The translations under genes were made by a program, and so were the position numbers. The notes beneath the pieces were generated by a model. That model saw only the letters and a program-made list of their open reading frames with translations. It had not been told where the DNA came from and ran no database searches. A stretch of DNA of 22,887 nt from Lactobacillus delbrueckii (GTDB lineage Bacteria; Bacillota; Bacilli; Lactobacillales; Lactobacillaceae), in contig SFHY01000007.1 in assembly GCA_004556255.1 (NCBI GenBank), positions 1 through 22,887 of the forward strand. The letters run 5' to 3'. This document shows positions 5,993-13,821 of this stretch, piece after piece (the first letter of the stretch is position 1; the number at the start of each line of letters is the position of its first letter).

Positions 5993-7174
5993 ATGAAGAA
6001 AAGAGACACGAGCCTCTTTACGGACTGGGTGCTCAATAACCGCTTCAGCGTCGGCTTGATCAATGTGCTCTTGGCCTTGGTGATCATTCTGGTCTTCAAC
6101 AAGATTTCCTTTATCTTGAACCCGGTCAACACCTTCATTAGTGCCATCATGCCGCCAGTTTTGGTGGCCATGGTCCAGTACTATCTGATGGAGCCGGTGG
6201 TGGACAAGCTGGAGGAGAAGTTCAAGGTGCCGCGGACGGTCACCATCCTGGTGATTTTTGCCATAGTGACGGTCTTCTTGATCTGGGCGATCAATTCCTT
6301 GATCCCGGTCGTGCAGAGCCAGATTGACTCTTTAGTTAAGAACTGGCCCACCATCTGGAAGAATTCGACCAACGCGGTTGATGAACTCCTGCACAGCCCG
6401 AAATTCAGTGGTCTGCGCGATTCTCTGCAAAAGCAGATGACTTCTTTGCAGAAGAATTTCAGCAAGAGCATGGGGGCAACCGTCTCCAGCGCCCTGGGCA
6501 ATTTGACCAGTGCGGTTACCGTGGCGACGGCTGTTTTCACGACCCTGGCCACGGCCCCGTTTTTGCTCTTCTTTATGCTGAAAGACGGGCACAAATTGCG
6601 GCCGTTTCTGGTCAAATTTGCGCCCCAACGCTGGGAGCAGGCGACCAGTAACCTGCTTCACGAAGTCAACCAGGCCGTGTCCTCTTACGTGATCGGCCAG
6701 GTCTCTGTGGCCATCTGCGTGGGGATCATGTTCTTCATCGGCTACACGATTATCGGCGAGCCTTACGGGGCAGCCCTGGCGATCTGCGCTGGCTTTTTGA
6801 ACCTGATCCCTTACTTTGGGACCTTTATCGGTTTGATTCCGGCCTTGATCATTGCCTTGGTGACTAATTTGCCGATGGTGGCGAAGGTTCTTGCCGTCTT
6901 CTTTATTGAGCAGATCATCGAAACCCGGGTCATCAGTCCGCTGGTTGTCGGCAACCGTTTGAAGATGCACCCGGCCACGACGATCATCGTCATGCTGGGG
7001 GCGGGCTCAGTCTGGGGCCTGTGGGGCGTAGTTGGCGGAATTCCCGCCTACGCGGTGATGAAGATCCTTTTGACCCACATCTACCAGTACTACCGGAAGG
7101 TTTCCCACCTCTATGACGACAGTTTCCAGGATGAAGACCAGGCTGAACAAGAAGAAAAGAAAGGAAATAAATGA
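5993..7174 (+). CDS. AI-2E family transporter (UPF0118/PerM-like membrane protein)
   Basis: The 393-residue protein has the layout of the AI-2E exporter/PerM family. It has a pair of N-terminal helices (about 15-50), a helix at about 78-98, a soluble amphipathic segment of about 110 residues, then a helical bundle. The family core runs IGEPYGAALAICAGFLNLIP and PYFGTFIGLIPALIIAL. The late motif VISPLVVGNRLKMHP and the helix with GLWGVVGGIPAYAV are highly typical. The tail is acidic and charged (DEDQAEQEEKKGNK). Family members are proposed to export small molecules such as autoinducer-2, or to act as antiporters; the substrate here is unknown. The stop overlaps the trmL start (ATGA), so they are coupled. 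Confidence 0.85.
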   Translation: MKKRDTSLFTDWVLNNRFSVGLINVLLALVIILVFNKISFILNPVNTFISAIMPPVLVAMVQYYLMEPVVDKLEEKFKVPRTVTILVIFAIVTVFLIWAINSLIPVVQSQIDSLVKNWPTIWKNSTNAVDELLHSPKFSGLRDSLQKQMTSLQKNFSKSMGATVSSALGNLTSAVTVATAVFTTLATAPFLLFFMLKDGHKLRPFLVKFAPQRWEQATSNLLHEVNQAVSSYVIGQVSVAICVGIMFFIGYTIIGEPYGAALAICAGFLNLIPYFGTFIGLIPALIIALVTNLPMVAKVLAVFFIEQIIETRVISPLVVGNRLKMHPATTIIVMLGAGSVWGLWGVVGGIPAYAVMKILLTHIYQYYRKVSHLYDDSFQDEDQAEQEEKKGNK

Positions 7175-7728
7175 CCAACCATATTGTTTTGTTTGAGCCG
7201 GAAATCCCCGACAATACTGGCAATATCGCCAGAACCTGCGCGGGAACCAACACGGTTTTGGACTTGATCGAGCCCTTGGGCTTCCGCTTGGATGACAAGC
7301 ACCTCAAGCGGGCCGTCCTGGATTACGGCGGTGAAGTCGAAATCCGCCGCCACGATGACCTGCGGGCCTTTCTGGACTCTTTGCCGGACAATGCCGAGAT
7401 GTACTTAATTTCCAAGTTCTCCAGCAAGTCCTACACTGACATCGACTATACGGATGAAAGCAAGGACTACTACTTTGTTTTTGGCCGGGAAACGACCGGT
7501 TTGCCAGAAACCTTCATGCGGCAATATGAAGACCGCAATCTCCGCATTCCCATGTCCGACAAGATCCGGGCCTTCAACCTGTCCAATTCGGCAGCAATCG
7601 TAATTTTTGAAGCCCTGCGCCAGCAAGGCTTCCCCCACATGGAAAAGTCCCACCACTATGAAAATGACAAGCTTAAGGACGACTACAACCGTCCTGGCCG
7701 CTACCAGCGGAACCTGCCTAAGCATTAG
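7171..7728 (+). CDS. trmL: tRNA (cytidine(34)-2'-O)-methyltransferase TrmL (CspR)
   Basis: This SPOUT-class enzyme uses S-adenosylmethionine to methylate the ribose of wobble C34 or cmnm5U34 in leucine tRNAs. The 185-residue protein opens HIVLFEPEIPDNTGNIART, the SPOUT motif 1 region (residues 4-22). FGRETTGLP at 104-112 and IPMSDKIRAFNLSNSAAI at 126-143 make up the trefoil-knot cofactor site. It is about 20 residues longer than the shortest family members because of a charged C-terminal extension (HHYENDKLKDDYNRPG). It overlaps the AI-2E gene by 4 bp and precedes the DUF1149 gene by 30 bp. Confidence 0.93.
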   Translation: MTNHIVLFEPEIPDNTGNIARTCAGTNTVLDLIEPLGFRLDDKHLKRAVLDYGGEVEIRRHDDLRAFLDSLPDNAEMYLISKFSSKSYTDIDYTDESKDYYFVFGRETTGLPETFMRQYEDRNLRIPMSDKIRAFNLSNSAAIVIFEALRQQGFPHMEKSHHYENDKLKDDYNRPGRYQRNLPKH

Positions 7729-7758
7729 TGGCTAAAAAGAAATTTATGAGGTAAAATC

Positions 7759-8154
7759 ATGGAATTTAACAAGCAGACCCCAATCATCGTTCGCGCCTTT
7801 CACTATGACCTGCTCGATGAACCAGAAGAAAAGAACGAAGTCAACGTGGCTATCCGCCAGGTAGTCGCTACCGGCGAAGACGGCGTTGAAGATGCTGGCG
7901 AAGCAGGCGGCTACTACGAAGTAGCCGTTGTCTACGACGTTACGCCAGACGAAGACAACATCATCGAAATCAGCGGGGTCAACACCCAAGTCGTTCAGCT
8001 TCTGGGCTACCACGGCGACGGCCAGGACCTGGACCAGGAAACCTACCGTTTGCTCAGCCGGCCGCTGGTTGAATACATCGAAACCTTGACTTACGAAGTT
8101 AGCCAGGTTGCCTTGGACGAACCGATCAACTTGGACTTTGAACCTAATTTCTAA
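7759..8154 (+). CDS. DUF1149 family protein, possibly SecB-like
   Basis: This acidic 131-residue cytoplasmic protein belongs to DUF1149 by its opening (MEFNKQTPIIVRAFHYD) and its short length in a Lactobacillales chromosome. The function is not established. The second half alternates strand-like segments (YYEVAVVYDV, IIEISGV), a helix LLSRPLVEYIETLTYEV, and an end PINLDFEPNF. That pattern resembles the last helix and the LNLAPVNF end of the proteobacterial export chaperone SecB. From memory, structural classification also places DUF1149 near the SecB fold, which I cannot confirm here. The ATG has GAGG upstream. It sits 19 bp before ftsK and is probably co-transcribed with it. Confidence 0.75.
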   Translation: MEFNKQTPIIVRAFHYDLLDEPEEKNEVNVAIRQVVATGEDGVEDAGEAGGYYEVAVVYDVTPDEDNIIEISGVNTQVVQLLGYHGDGQDLDQETYRLLSRPLVEYIETLTYEVSQVALDEPINLDFEPNF

Positions 8155-8173
8155 GAATTGAGCAGGTGAAGAA

Positions 8174-10549
8174 ATGCCTCGAAAGAAAAGGCAGGCTAAT
8201 CGTAGAAACAAAAGTAAAAAGAAAACAGAAGAATCTTTGAGCTGGGTGGTTACCGGGATCGTCTTGATCCTGGTAGCCATTTTGGCGTTATTGCGCTTTG
8301 GTTGGCTGGGCAAGGAATTGGCCAACCTTTTGCGGCTTTTGATCGGGGACAGCTACCTTTTAGGCGGCGCCTTTCTGGCTATTTTGGGCCTGGTCATGCT
8401 GATCTACGGACAGCCGCCCCGCTTTGGCTTTAAGCGGACAAGCGGCTTGACTTTGGCTTACCTGGGCCTTTTGTACATCCTGGCCAGCCGCTTTTTCAAT
8501 GTCAGAAGCGTCCACAGCGAATTTTTGCCCGCCTTCAAGAACGTGATCTTTGAAGAATTATCCCGGGCCAATGTCACCGTCAGCGTCGGCGGGGGCTGGA
8601 TCGGGAGCTTCCTGTACGGGATCTTCTACCAGCTTTTAGGCCAGATTGGCGGTTTGTGCCTGGCTGTTTTGAACATAATCAGCGGGATCTTGATGTTCTT
8701 TGACGTCAAGTTCCGCTCCCTGGTCGCCGCTTTTCAAAAAATCAGCCGCTCCTTCATCCAGCAGAGCAAGGACGGAGCCGGCCAGCTGAAGGAAAAGTAT
8801 TCTGAATACAGGCAGCAGCAAAGAAAAGAACCCAACAACCGGGAGAAGCTAACCGACCCTTGGCGGGATAGCGAAGAGGCTCAGCCGGCCAAGCCAGAGA
8901 AAAAAGCCAGACAAGAGAAGGCAGAGAAGCAAGAAGCCATGCCTTCCCTGCCGGAAATCCAGGTGGCAGAGCAGCACCCTGACCCGCCGGTCACTCATTC
9001 ATTGGAACTGGATGACCTGCCCAAGCCCCGCAGCCAGGCTGAAGATGACCAGAAGATGATTTTGGCCGACCAGCAGGTTGACCATGGTCTGGACAAGAGC
9101 ACAGTCAGCTATGATGACAACTACCAGTTTCCGCCCCTGTCTCTGTTAAAGGCCGTCCAAGCCAGTGACCAGTCCAGCGACAAGGATAAAATCGGGCAAA
9201 ACACGGCTATTTTGGAGGAAACCTTTAAGAGCTTCGGGGTGGAAGTCAATGTTAAAAAGGCTATCTTAGGCCCGACCATCACCCGCTACGAAGTCCAGCC
9301 AGCAGTCGGGGTCAAGGTCTCCCGGATTGTCAACCTGGCCGATGACTTAGCCCTGGCCCTGGCGGCCAAGGACATCAGAATTGAAGCCCCGATTCCGGGC
9401 AAGCCTTATATCGGGATTGAAGTGCCTAACCAGAAGGCCCAGTCCGTAGCCTTTAAGGACGCCATGGAGCACCAGGACCAAAAGGCCAAGGACCATCCTT
9501 TGATGGTGCCTTTAGGCAAGGACGTGACCGGGCAAATCATCAGCGCTGACTTGACCAAGATGCCCCACCTGCTGGTGGCCGGGTCAACCGGGTCTGGTAA
9601 ATCTGTGGCCATTAACACGATCTTGACCAGCATCTTGATGAAGGCCCGGCCGGATGAAGTCAAGCTGGTTTTGATCGACCCGAAGATGGTCGAATTGTCA
9701 GTCTACAGCGGGGTTCCGCACTTGATGATTCCGGTTGTCACTGACTCCCGCCTGGCTTCCAAAGCCTTGAAGAAAGTCGTCGACGAAATGGAGCGGCGCT
9801 ACAAGCTTTTTGCTGCCGGCAGCGTCCGCAATATGGGCGAATACAACCGCAAGGTGGCTGAGAACAACAAGGATACCAGCCGGCCAGTAATGGAGCCTTT
9901 GCCTTATATTCTGGTCGTTGTTGACGAGTTGAGCGACTTGATGATGGTCGGCGGCCACGACGTGGAAAACTCCATCGTCCGCCTGGGCCAGATGGCCCGG
10001 GCCGCCGGCATCCACATGATCCTGGCTACCCAAAGGCCGAGCGTGGACGTCATCACCGGTTTGATCAAGGCCAACGTGCCGTCAAGAATCTCCTTTGCCG
10101 TTTCCAGCGGGGTCGACTCCCGGACTATTTTGGACCAGGTCGGCGCTGAAAAGCTGCTGGGCAGGGGGGACATGCTCTATTTGCCGATCGGGGCCTCCAA
10201 GCCGGAACGGATTCAAGGGGCCTATATCGACGTCGATGAGGTCGAAGCTGTCGTTGACTGGGTCAAGGGCCAGCAAAGCGCTGAATACGACGAGGAAATG
10301 ATTCCCCAGGCCGGGGATGATGACGAAAATAGCGATGACGACGTTGACGACGAGTACTACCAGCAGGCAGTGGACCTGGTCCGCCGCCAGCAGTCAGCCA
10401 GCACCTCCATGCTGCAGCGGCGGTTCAGAATCGGCTACAACCGGGCTGCCCGCCTGATTGACGAGCTGGAAGAGCACGGGGTAGTCGGCCCGCCGGAAGG
10501 CTCCAAGCCGCGCAAGGTGCTTTTGCCGCCTGAAGGACAAGAAGAATAA
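8174..10549 (+). CDS. ftsK: DNA translocase FtsK/SpoIIIE
   Basis: This septum-anchored ATPase pumps chromosomal DNA out of the closing division plane. The 791 residues show the full architecture. The N-terminus is basic, followed by four or more membrane helices (about 23-47, 54-75, 90-108 and 150-180). A charged linker rich in Gln, Glu, Lys and Pro runs to about 330. The alpha domain (FKSFGVEVNVKKAILGPTITRYE) precedes the RecA-like motor, with Walker A GSTGSGKS at 470-477 and Walker B LVVVDE at 580-585. A C-terminal winged-helix gamma domain (from about 725, STSMLQRRFRIGYNRAARLI) reads the polar DNA sequences that set translocation direction. ATG 8174 has an AGGTGAAGA upstream. ymfF starts 5 bp after the stop. 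Confidence 0.96.
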   Translation: MPRKKRQANRRNKSKKKTEESLSWVVTGIVLILVAILALLRFGWLGKELANLLRLLIGDSYLLGGAFLAILGLVMLIYGQPPRFGFKRTSGLTLAYLGLLYILASRFFNVRSVHSEFLPAFKNVIFEELSRANVTVSVGGGWIGSFLYGIFYQLLGQIGGLCLAVLNIISGILMFFDVKFRSLVAAFQKISRSFIQQSKDGAGQLKEKYSEYRQQQRKEPNNREKLTDPWRDSEEAQPAKPEKKARQEKAEKQEAMPSLPEIQVAEQHPDPPVTHSLELDDLPKPRSQAEDDQKMILADQQVDHGLDKSTVSYDDNYQFPPLSLLKAVQASDQSSDKDKIGQNTAILEETFKSFGVEVNVKKAILGPTITRYEVQPAVGVKVSRIVNLADDLALALAAKDIRIEAPIPGKPYIGIEVPNQKAQSVAFKDAMEHQDQKAKDHPLMVPLGKDVTGQIISADLTKMPHLLVAGSTGSGKSVAINTILTSILMKARPDEVKLVLIDPKMVELSVYSGVPHLMIPVVTDSRLASKALKKVVDEMERRYKLFAAGSVRNMGEYNRKVAENNKDTSRPVMEPLPYILVVVDELSDLMMVGGHDVENSIVRLGQMARAAGIHMILATQRPSVDVITGLIKANVPSRISFAVSSGVDSRTILDQVGAEKLLGRGDMLYLPIGASKPERIQGAYIDVDEVEAVVDWVKGQQSAEYDEEMIPQAGDDDENSDDDVDDEYYQQAVDLVRRQQSASTSMLQRRFRIGYNRAARLIDELEEHGVVGPPEGSKPRKVLLPPEGQEE

Positions 10550-10554
10550 AAATA

Positions 10555-11778
10555 ATGAACGAAGAAAATATCAGCATTCAAAGCAATCAAAAATTTACCA
10601 GTGGCAACCTGGGCCTGTTCGTCCGCCTGCCGCTGACCAAGCACAACATGGCTATGGCCAGTCTGCTCTGCCGCATGCAGATGAACGAAAGCGAACTCTT
10701 TCCGGATCCCGGCCTCCAGCAGGTCGAATTGCAGCAGCGCTACTCCTTCCAGTTTGAAGCAGTCGTGCAGCTTTTTGGCAAGGAAATGGTCATTTCCTAC
10801 CTGGCCAATTTCGTTGAGCCCCAGGAGATCCTGGACCCGGACTACAACTACCGGCAAATAGCAGAAACTTTTGCCGCCCTGACCACTCGGCCCCTAATTA
10901 CTCCAAGCTCTGTCCAGCTGGCCCAAAGGCAGCTGGAGGAAGAATACCAGGAGCTCATGGCTGAGCCGAGCAATGCGGCTTTAAGCGCCTTTTTCAACAA
11001 CTGGTACGCGGATCAGCCGGATTACGCGGCCAGCTTCATTGGCTCAATTGCAGACATTACGAAAGCGACCAGCCAGGATGTCCGCCGCTTTGCTGACGCC
11101 ATCAAGACCCAGGCCAGCTGCGTCTTTGGCCATGTCTATGGTGCCCGTCAGGTTAAGCGCCTTTTGCAAAAGAAGCTGCAAGAAGAAAGCTGGCCGGGCC
11201 TGGCCTTGGAATTTGGCAGCCGGGACTTGTTGATTCCGGCCCCGGACTTGCGGCTTGAGAAAACAGACGAGCAGGGCAAGCAGCAGGCCCAGCTCTTCCT
11301 GGGTTATGCCTACAAGGGCCAGCCAAGCCTGCAGGATTTGGCGGCCGGAACAGTCTTGCGCCAGTACTTGACCGGAGACCAGTCCTCCCGGCTTTTTAGC
11401 AAGGTCAGAGAAGAAAACGGGGCGGCTTACGCGGTGGAAAGCAACTGGTATGCCGACAACGCCCTTTTCCTGGTCAACGCCGGCCTGGACCCGGACAAAT
11501 TGGACTTAGCCGGGCAGATTATCGGCAAGGAGATGCAGATGGTGGCTGACGGCCGGATCGACCCGGGCCTGCTTAAGCAGAGCCGGCAGGCTCTGGCCAA
11601 CCGCCACTTGCTCAACCAGGATCACGCCAGCTGGCTTTTGGCCAAAGACCTCCGCTACAAGCTCCATGCCGACTATGAGGATTTTGACATGATGTCCGCC
11701 GTCAGCCGGGTGACCAGTGGCCGGCTGGCTGATTTTGCCAAAAAGCTGTATCTGAATGAAAGCTATGTATTAAAATGA
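10555..11778 (+). CDS. yfmF: Inactive M16 peptidase-like protein YmfF (EF-P 5-aminopentanol modification-associated)
   Basis: The 407 residues align by character and position with YmfF, the catalytically dead partner of the M16 protein encoded next. The zinc motif HxxEH expected near residue 50 is missing (KHNMAMASLLCRMQ there). The C-terminal half keeps the M16 fold signature LRQYLTGDQSSRLFSKVREE, then GAAYAVESNWY. In Bacillus subtilis this gene pair and the reductase YmfI are linked to the 5-aminopentanol modification of elongation factor P. M16 heterodimers typically pair one active and one inactive subunit, which fits this layout. Its stop overlaps the next start by 4 bp (ATGA), favouring equimolar synthesis. 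Confidence 0.85.
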   Translation: MNEENISIQSNQKFTSGNLGLFVRLPLTKHNMAMASLLCRMQMNESELFPDPGLQQVELQQRYSFQFEAVVQLFGKEMVISYLANFVEPQEILDPDYNYRQIAETFAALTTRPLITPSSVQLAQRQLEEEYQELMAEPSNAALSAFFNNWYADQPDYAASFIGSIADITKATSQDVRRFADAIKTQASCVFGHVYGARQVKRLLQKKLQEESWPGLALEFGSRDLLIPAPDLRLEKTDEQGKQQAQLFLGYAYKGQPSLQDLAAGTVLRQYLTGDQSSRLFSKVREENGAAYAVESNWYADNALFLVNAGLDPDKLDLAGQIIGKEMQMVADGRIDPGLLKQSRQALANRHLLNQDHASWLLAKDLRYKLHADYEDFDMMSAVSRVTSGRLADFAKKLYLNESYVLK

Positions 11779-13028
11779 TCAAACCAGAAATTATCAGAAA
11801 AGATTTTCCTTCCGGCTTCAAGGCCCAGGTGATCCGGCGCAAGGGCTTCAACCAGCGCTTTTTCGGTATTATTGTCGATTTCGGCAGCGCTGATCCTCAG
11901 TCCGTGCCCGGCCTGGCCCACTTTTTGGAGCACAAGCTTTTTGCCGCGGAAGAAGGCGACTTGTCCCTGGAATTTGAAAAAATGGGGGCCAGCGTCAATG
12001 CCTTTACCTCTTTCAATGAAACCATGTACTACGCCAGCGGGGTTAAAAATGTCGGCCCCATGATCGACCTGCTCTTCAAGCTAGTTGGCCAGCCTTACTT
12101 TACAGATGAGAACGTAGCCAAGGAAATTCCGATCATCCAGCAGGAATTAGCCATGTACCAGGATGAGCCTGACTGGATCCTGGGCGACCGGCTCCTAAGG
12201 GGCAGCTACGGGGACTGCAACTTGGCCATCGACGTGGCCGGGACCAAGGAATCGATTGCCAGCGTGACCAAGGAAAATCTCCAGGCGGTATATGATGAAA
12301 ACTACGTGGCTTCCCGCATGTCCTTTGTTGCCTGCGGGGACTTTACCGACAACCAGGTCAAGACCATTCTGAGGCAGGCCAGGAAATTATCTGACCAATA
12401 TTTAAAGACAGGAAGTCCGCAAAAAGAAGCAGACTTAGTGCCCCTTTTGGCCAGCGGTCAGGACTGGGTCCTGGACGGAGGGGAAGTGCCATTATTTGCT
12501 GCAGCCATCCCGTTGCCAAACTTTAAGAAAGTCTTAGCAAGTCGGGATATGAGTCAAATTTTGCTGGAAATCATGCTAGAATCAAAGCTAGGTGCCGCCA
12601 GCCACTGGTTCGCCAGTGCCAGAAAAGCCGGCCTGGTCAGCCAGCCCCTTCAGATCAGCGTGACTTATACCCGGCAGGGGGCTTACGCGGTCTTGCTGGG
12701 GATGAGCCCGGAAGCAGAAGAGCTGCTGGACCAGATCAAGGCTGAACTGGCGCCAGACCAGCTTTTTTCCAAAAAGCAGGAAATGGAAATGCGCCAGCTC
12801 TTTGAGATTCACAAAAGAAGCTGGCTGGCTCAAACCGTGCGCAGCTTGGACAATTTATCAGGCTTTGCCGTGGAAATGGCTGAAGAAAGCCTGGATGAGG
12901 AAGACCTGTTTGCCAATGTTGAGCAAATGCAGGCCATGAATTTTGCCGACTACCGGGCCTACTGCCAGGAGCTTTGCCAGGGCGCCAGCATCAACACGGC
13001 CCGCCTGCTTGAGGAGGATAACCAATGA
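11775..13028 (+). CDS. yfmH: M16 family zinc peptidase YmfH (EF-P modification-associated)
   Basis: This is the active-type partner of the preceding protein: 417 residues with the inverted zinc motif HFLEH at 49-53. The likely third ligand is the glutamate in IIQQELAMYQDEP (E124). The approach GLAHFLEHKLF, and SVNAFTSFNETMYYASGV after it, are classic M16 sequences. It presumably forms a clamshell heterodimer with YmfF and acts in the cytoplasm, as neither has a signal peptide. The physiological substrate is unknown; the family's tie to EF-P modification comes from B. subtilis genetics. It overlaps both neighbours by 4 bp, so the ymfF-ymfH-ymfI trio is tightly coupled. Confidence 0.88.
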   Translation: MIKPEIIRKDFPSGFKAQVIRRKGFNQRFFGIIVDFGSADPQSVPGLAHFLEHKLFAAEEGDLSLEFEKMGASVNAFTSFNETMYYASGVKNVGPMIDLLFKLVGQPYFTDENVAKEIPIIQQELAMYQDEPDWILGDRLLRGSYGDCNLAIDVAGTKESIASVTKENLQAVYDENYVASRMSFVACGDFTDNQVKTILRQARKLSDQYLKTGSPQKEADLVPLLASGQDWVLDGGEVPLFAAAIPLPNFKKVLASRDMSQILLEIMLESKLGAASHWFASARKAGLVSQPLQISVTYTRQGAYAVLLGMSPEAEELLDQIKAELAPDQLFSKKQEMEMRQLFEIHKRSWLAQTVRSLDNLSGFAVEMAEESLDEEDLFANVEQMQAMNFADYRAYCQELCQGASINTARLLEEDNQ

Positions 13029-13753
13029 AGCGAGCATTGATTTTCGGGGCAACCGGCGGCATTGGCCAGGCTATCGCCAGCCGCTTAGCTAAGTCTGGCT
13101 GGTCCATGTACCTGCACTGCAACAGCAACTGGGAAGAGGCCAGCAAATTAGCTAAGACATTGGCGGAAAAGCATCCCTTGCAGGATTTCATGCCGATCAA
13201 GCTGAACTTTTTAGCCGGCGACGACCAGCTCAAGGATTTTGCCAGTGGCCTTTTGCCAGTCAACGCGGTCGTTTTTGCCCAAGGGATCACCAACTATGAC
13301 TTTCTGGGCAGCCAAAGCTCCCAGGTCATTGACCAGATCATCAAGGTCAATTTGGAGAACCCGATCAAGCTGACCAAGCTTTTGGAAAGCCAGCTCTTAA
13401 AGCAAGAGCACAGCCGGATCGTCTACCTGGGCTCAGTTTACGGGGGCCAGGGCAGTGCCATGGAGGCTGTCTACAGCGCCACTAAAGGCGGGATCAGCCG
13501 CTTTGCCCAGGCCTATGCCCGGGAAGTAGCCGCCAGCCACTTTACGGTCAACGTCGTGGCCCCAGGGGCGGTCAACACGGCCATGAACGCCATGTTTTCC
13601 CCGGAAACCTTGAAGGAACTGGCAGAAGAAATTCCCGCCGGCCACCTGGCCAAGCCCAAGGAAATCGCCTACTGGGTTGACTGTCTGCTCAACCCTGAAA
13701 GCGACTACCTGACCGGGCAAACGATTTACGTCAGTGGCGGCTGGCTGGAATAA
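13025..13753 (+). CDS. ymfI: SDR-family reductase YmfI (EF-P 5-aminopentanone reductase)
   Basis: This short-chain dehydrogenase of 242 residues has the nucleotide-binding GATGGIG at 8-14 and the catalytic set S137, Y150 and K154 (YSATKGG). The end LTGQTIYVSGGW is typical of the FabG-like clade. In B. subtilis YmfI reduces the 5-aminopentanone group on elongation factor P to 5-aminopentanol, the final step that makes EF-P active in rescuing ribosomes on polyproline. The position immediately after ymfF-ymfH (4-bp overlap) and before the RodZ-like gene matches the Bacillus ymfFHI-ymfM order and is the main reason for this assignment over generic FabG. The ribosome binding site is GAGGAT. Confidence 0.88.
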   Translation: MKRALIFGATGGIGQAIASRLAKSGWSMYLHCNSNWEEASKLAKTLAEKHPLQDFMPIKLNFLAGDDQLKDFASGLLPVNAVVFAQGITNYDFLGSQSSQVIDQIIKVNLENPIKLTKLLESQLLKQEHSRIVYLGSVYGGQGSAMEAVYSATKGGISRFAQAYAREVAASHFTVNVVAPGAVNTAMNAMFSPETLKELAEEIPAGHLAKPKEIAYWVDCLLNPESDYLTGQTIYVSGGWLE

Positions 13754-13754
13754 G

Positions 13755-13784
13755 GCGACACAGGCGCGGCCATTGTGCTATAAT
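13755..13784 (+). promoter_or_regulatory. Promoter of the RodZ-like gene
   Basis: TGCTATAAT is a consensus extended -10 (TATAAT 13779-13784). A partial -35, GCGACA (13755-13760), lies 18 nt upstream. It sits directly after the ymfI stop, so rodZ-pgsA can be transcribed apart from the ftsK-ymfFHI run. Confidence 0.6.
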
Positions 13785-13821
13785 TTATAAACGAATTTTA
13801 AAGTGATTGAAGAGGTTAATA

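Noticed and set aside
6332..6970. Long minus-strand ORF inside the AI-2E gene
   Set aside because: It is a mirror frame of a clear membrane-protein gene; the translation is rich in Gln, His, Arg and Asp with no domain.
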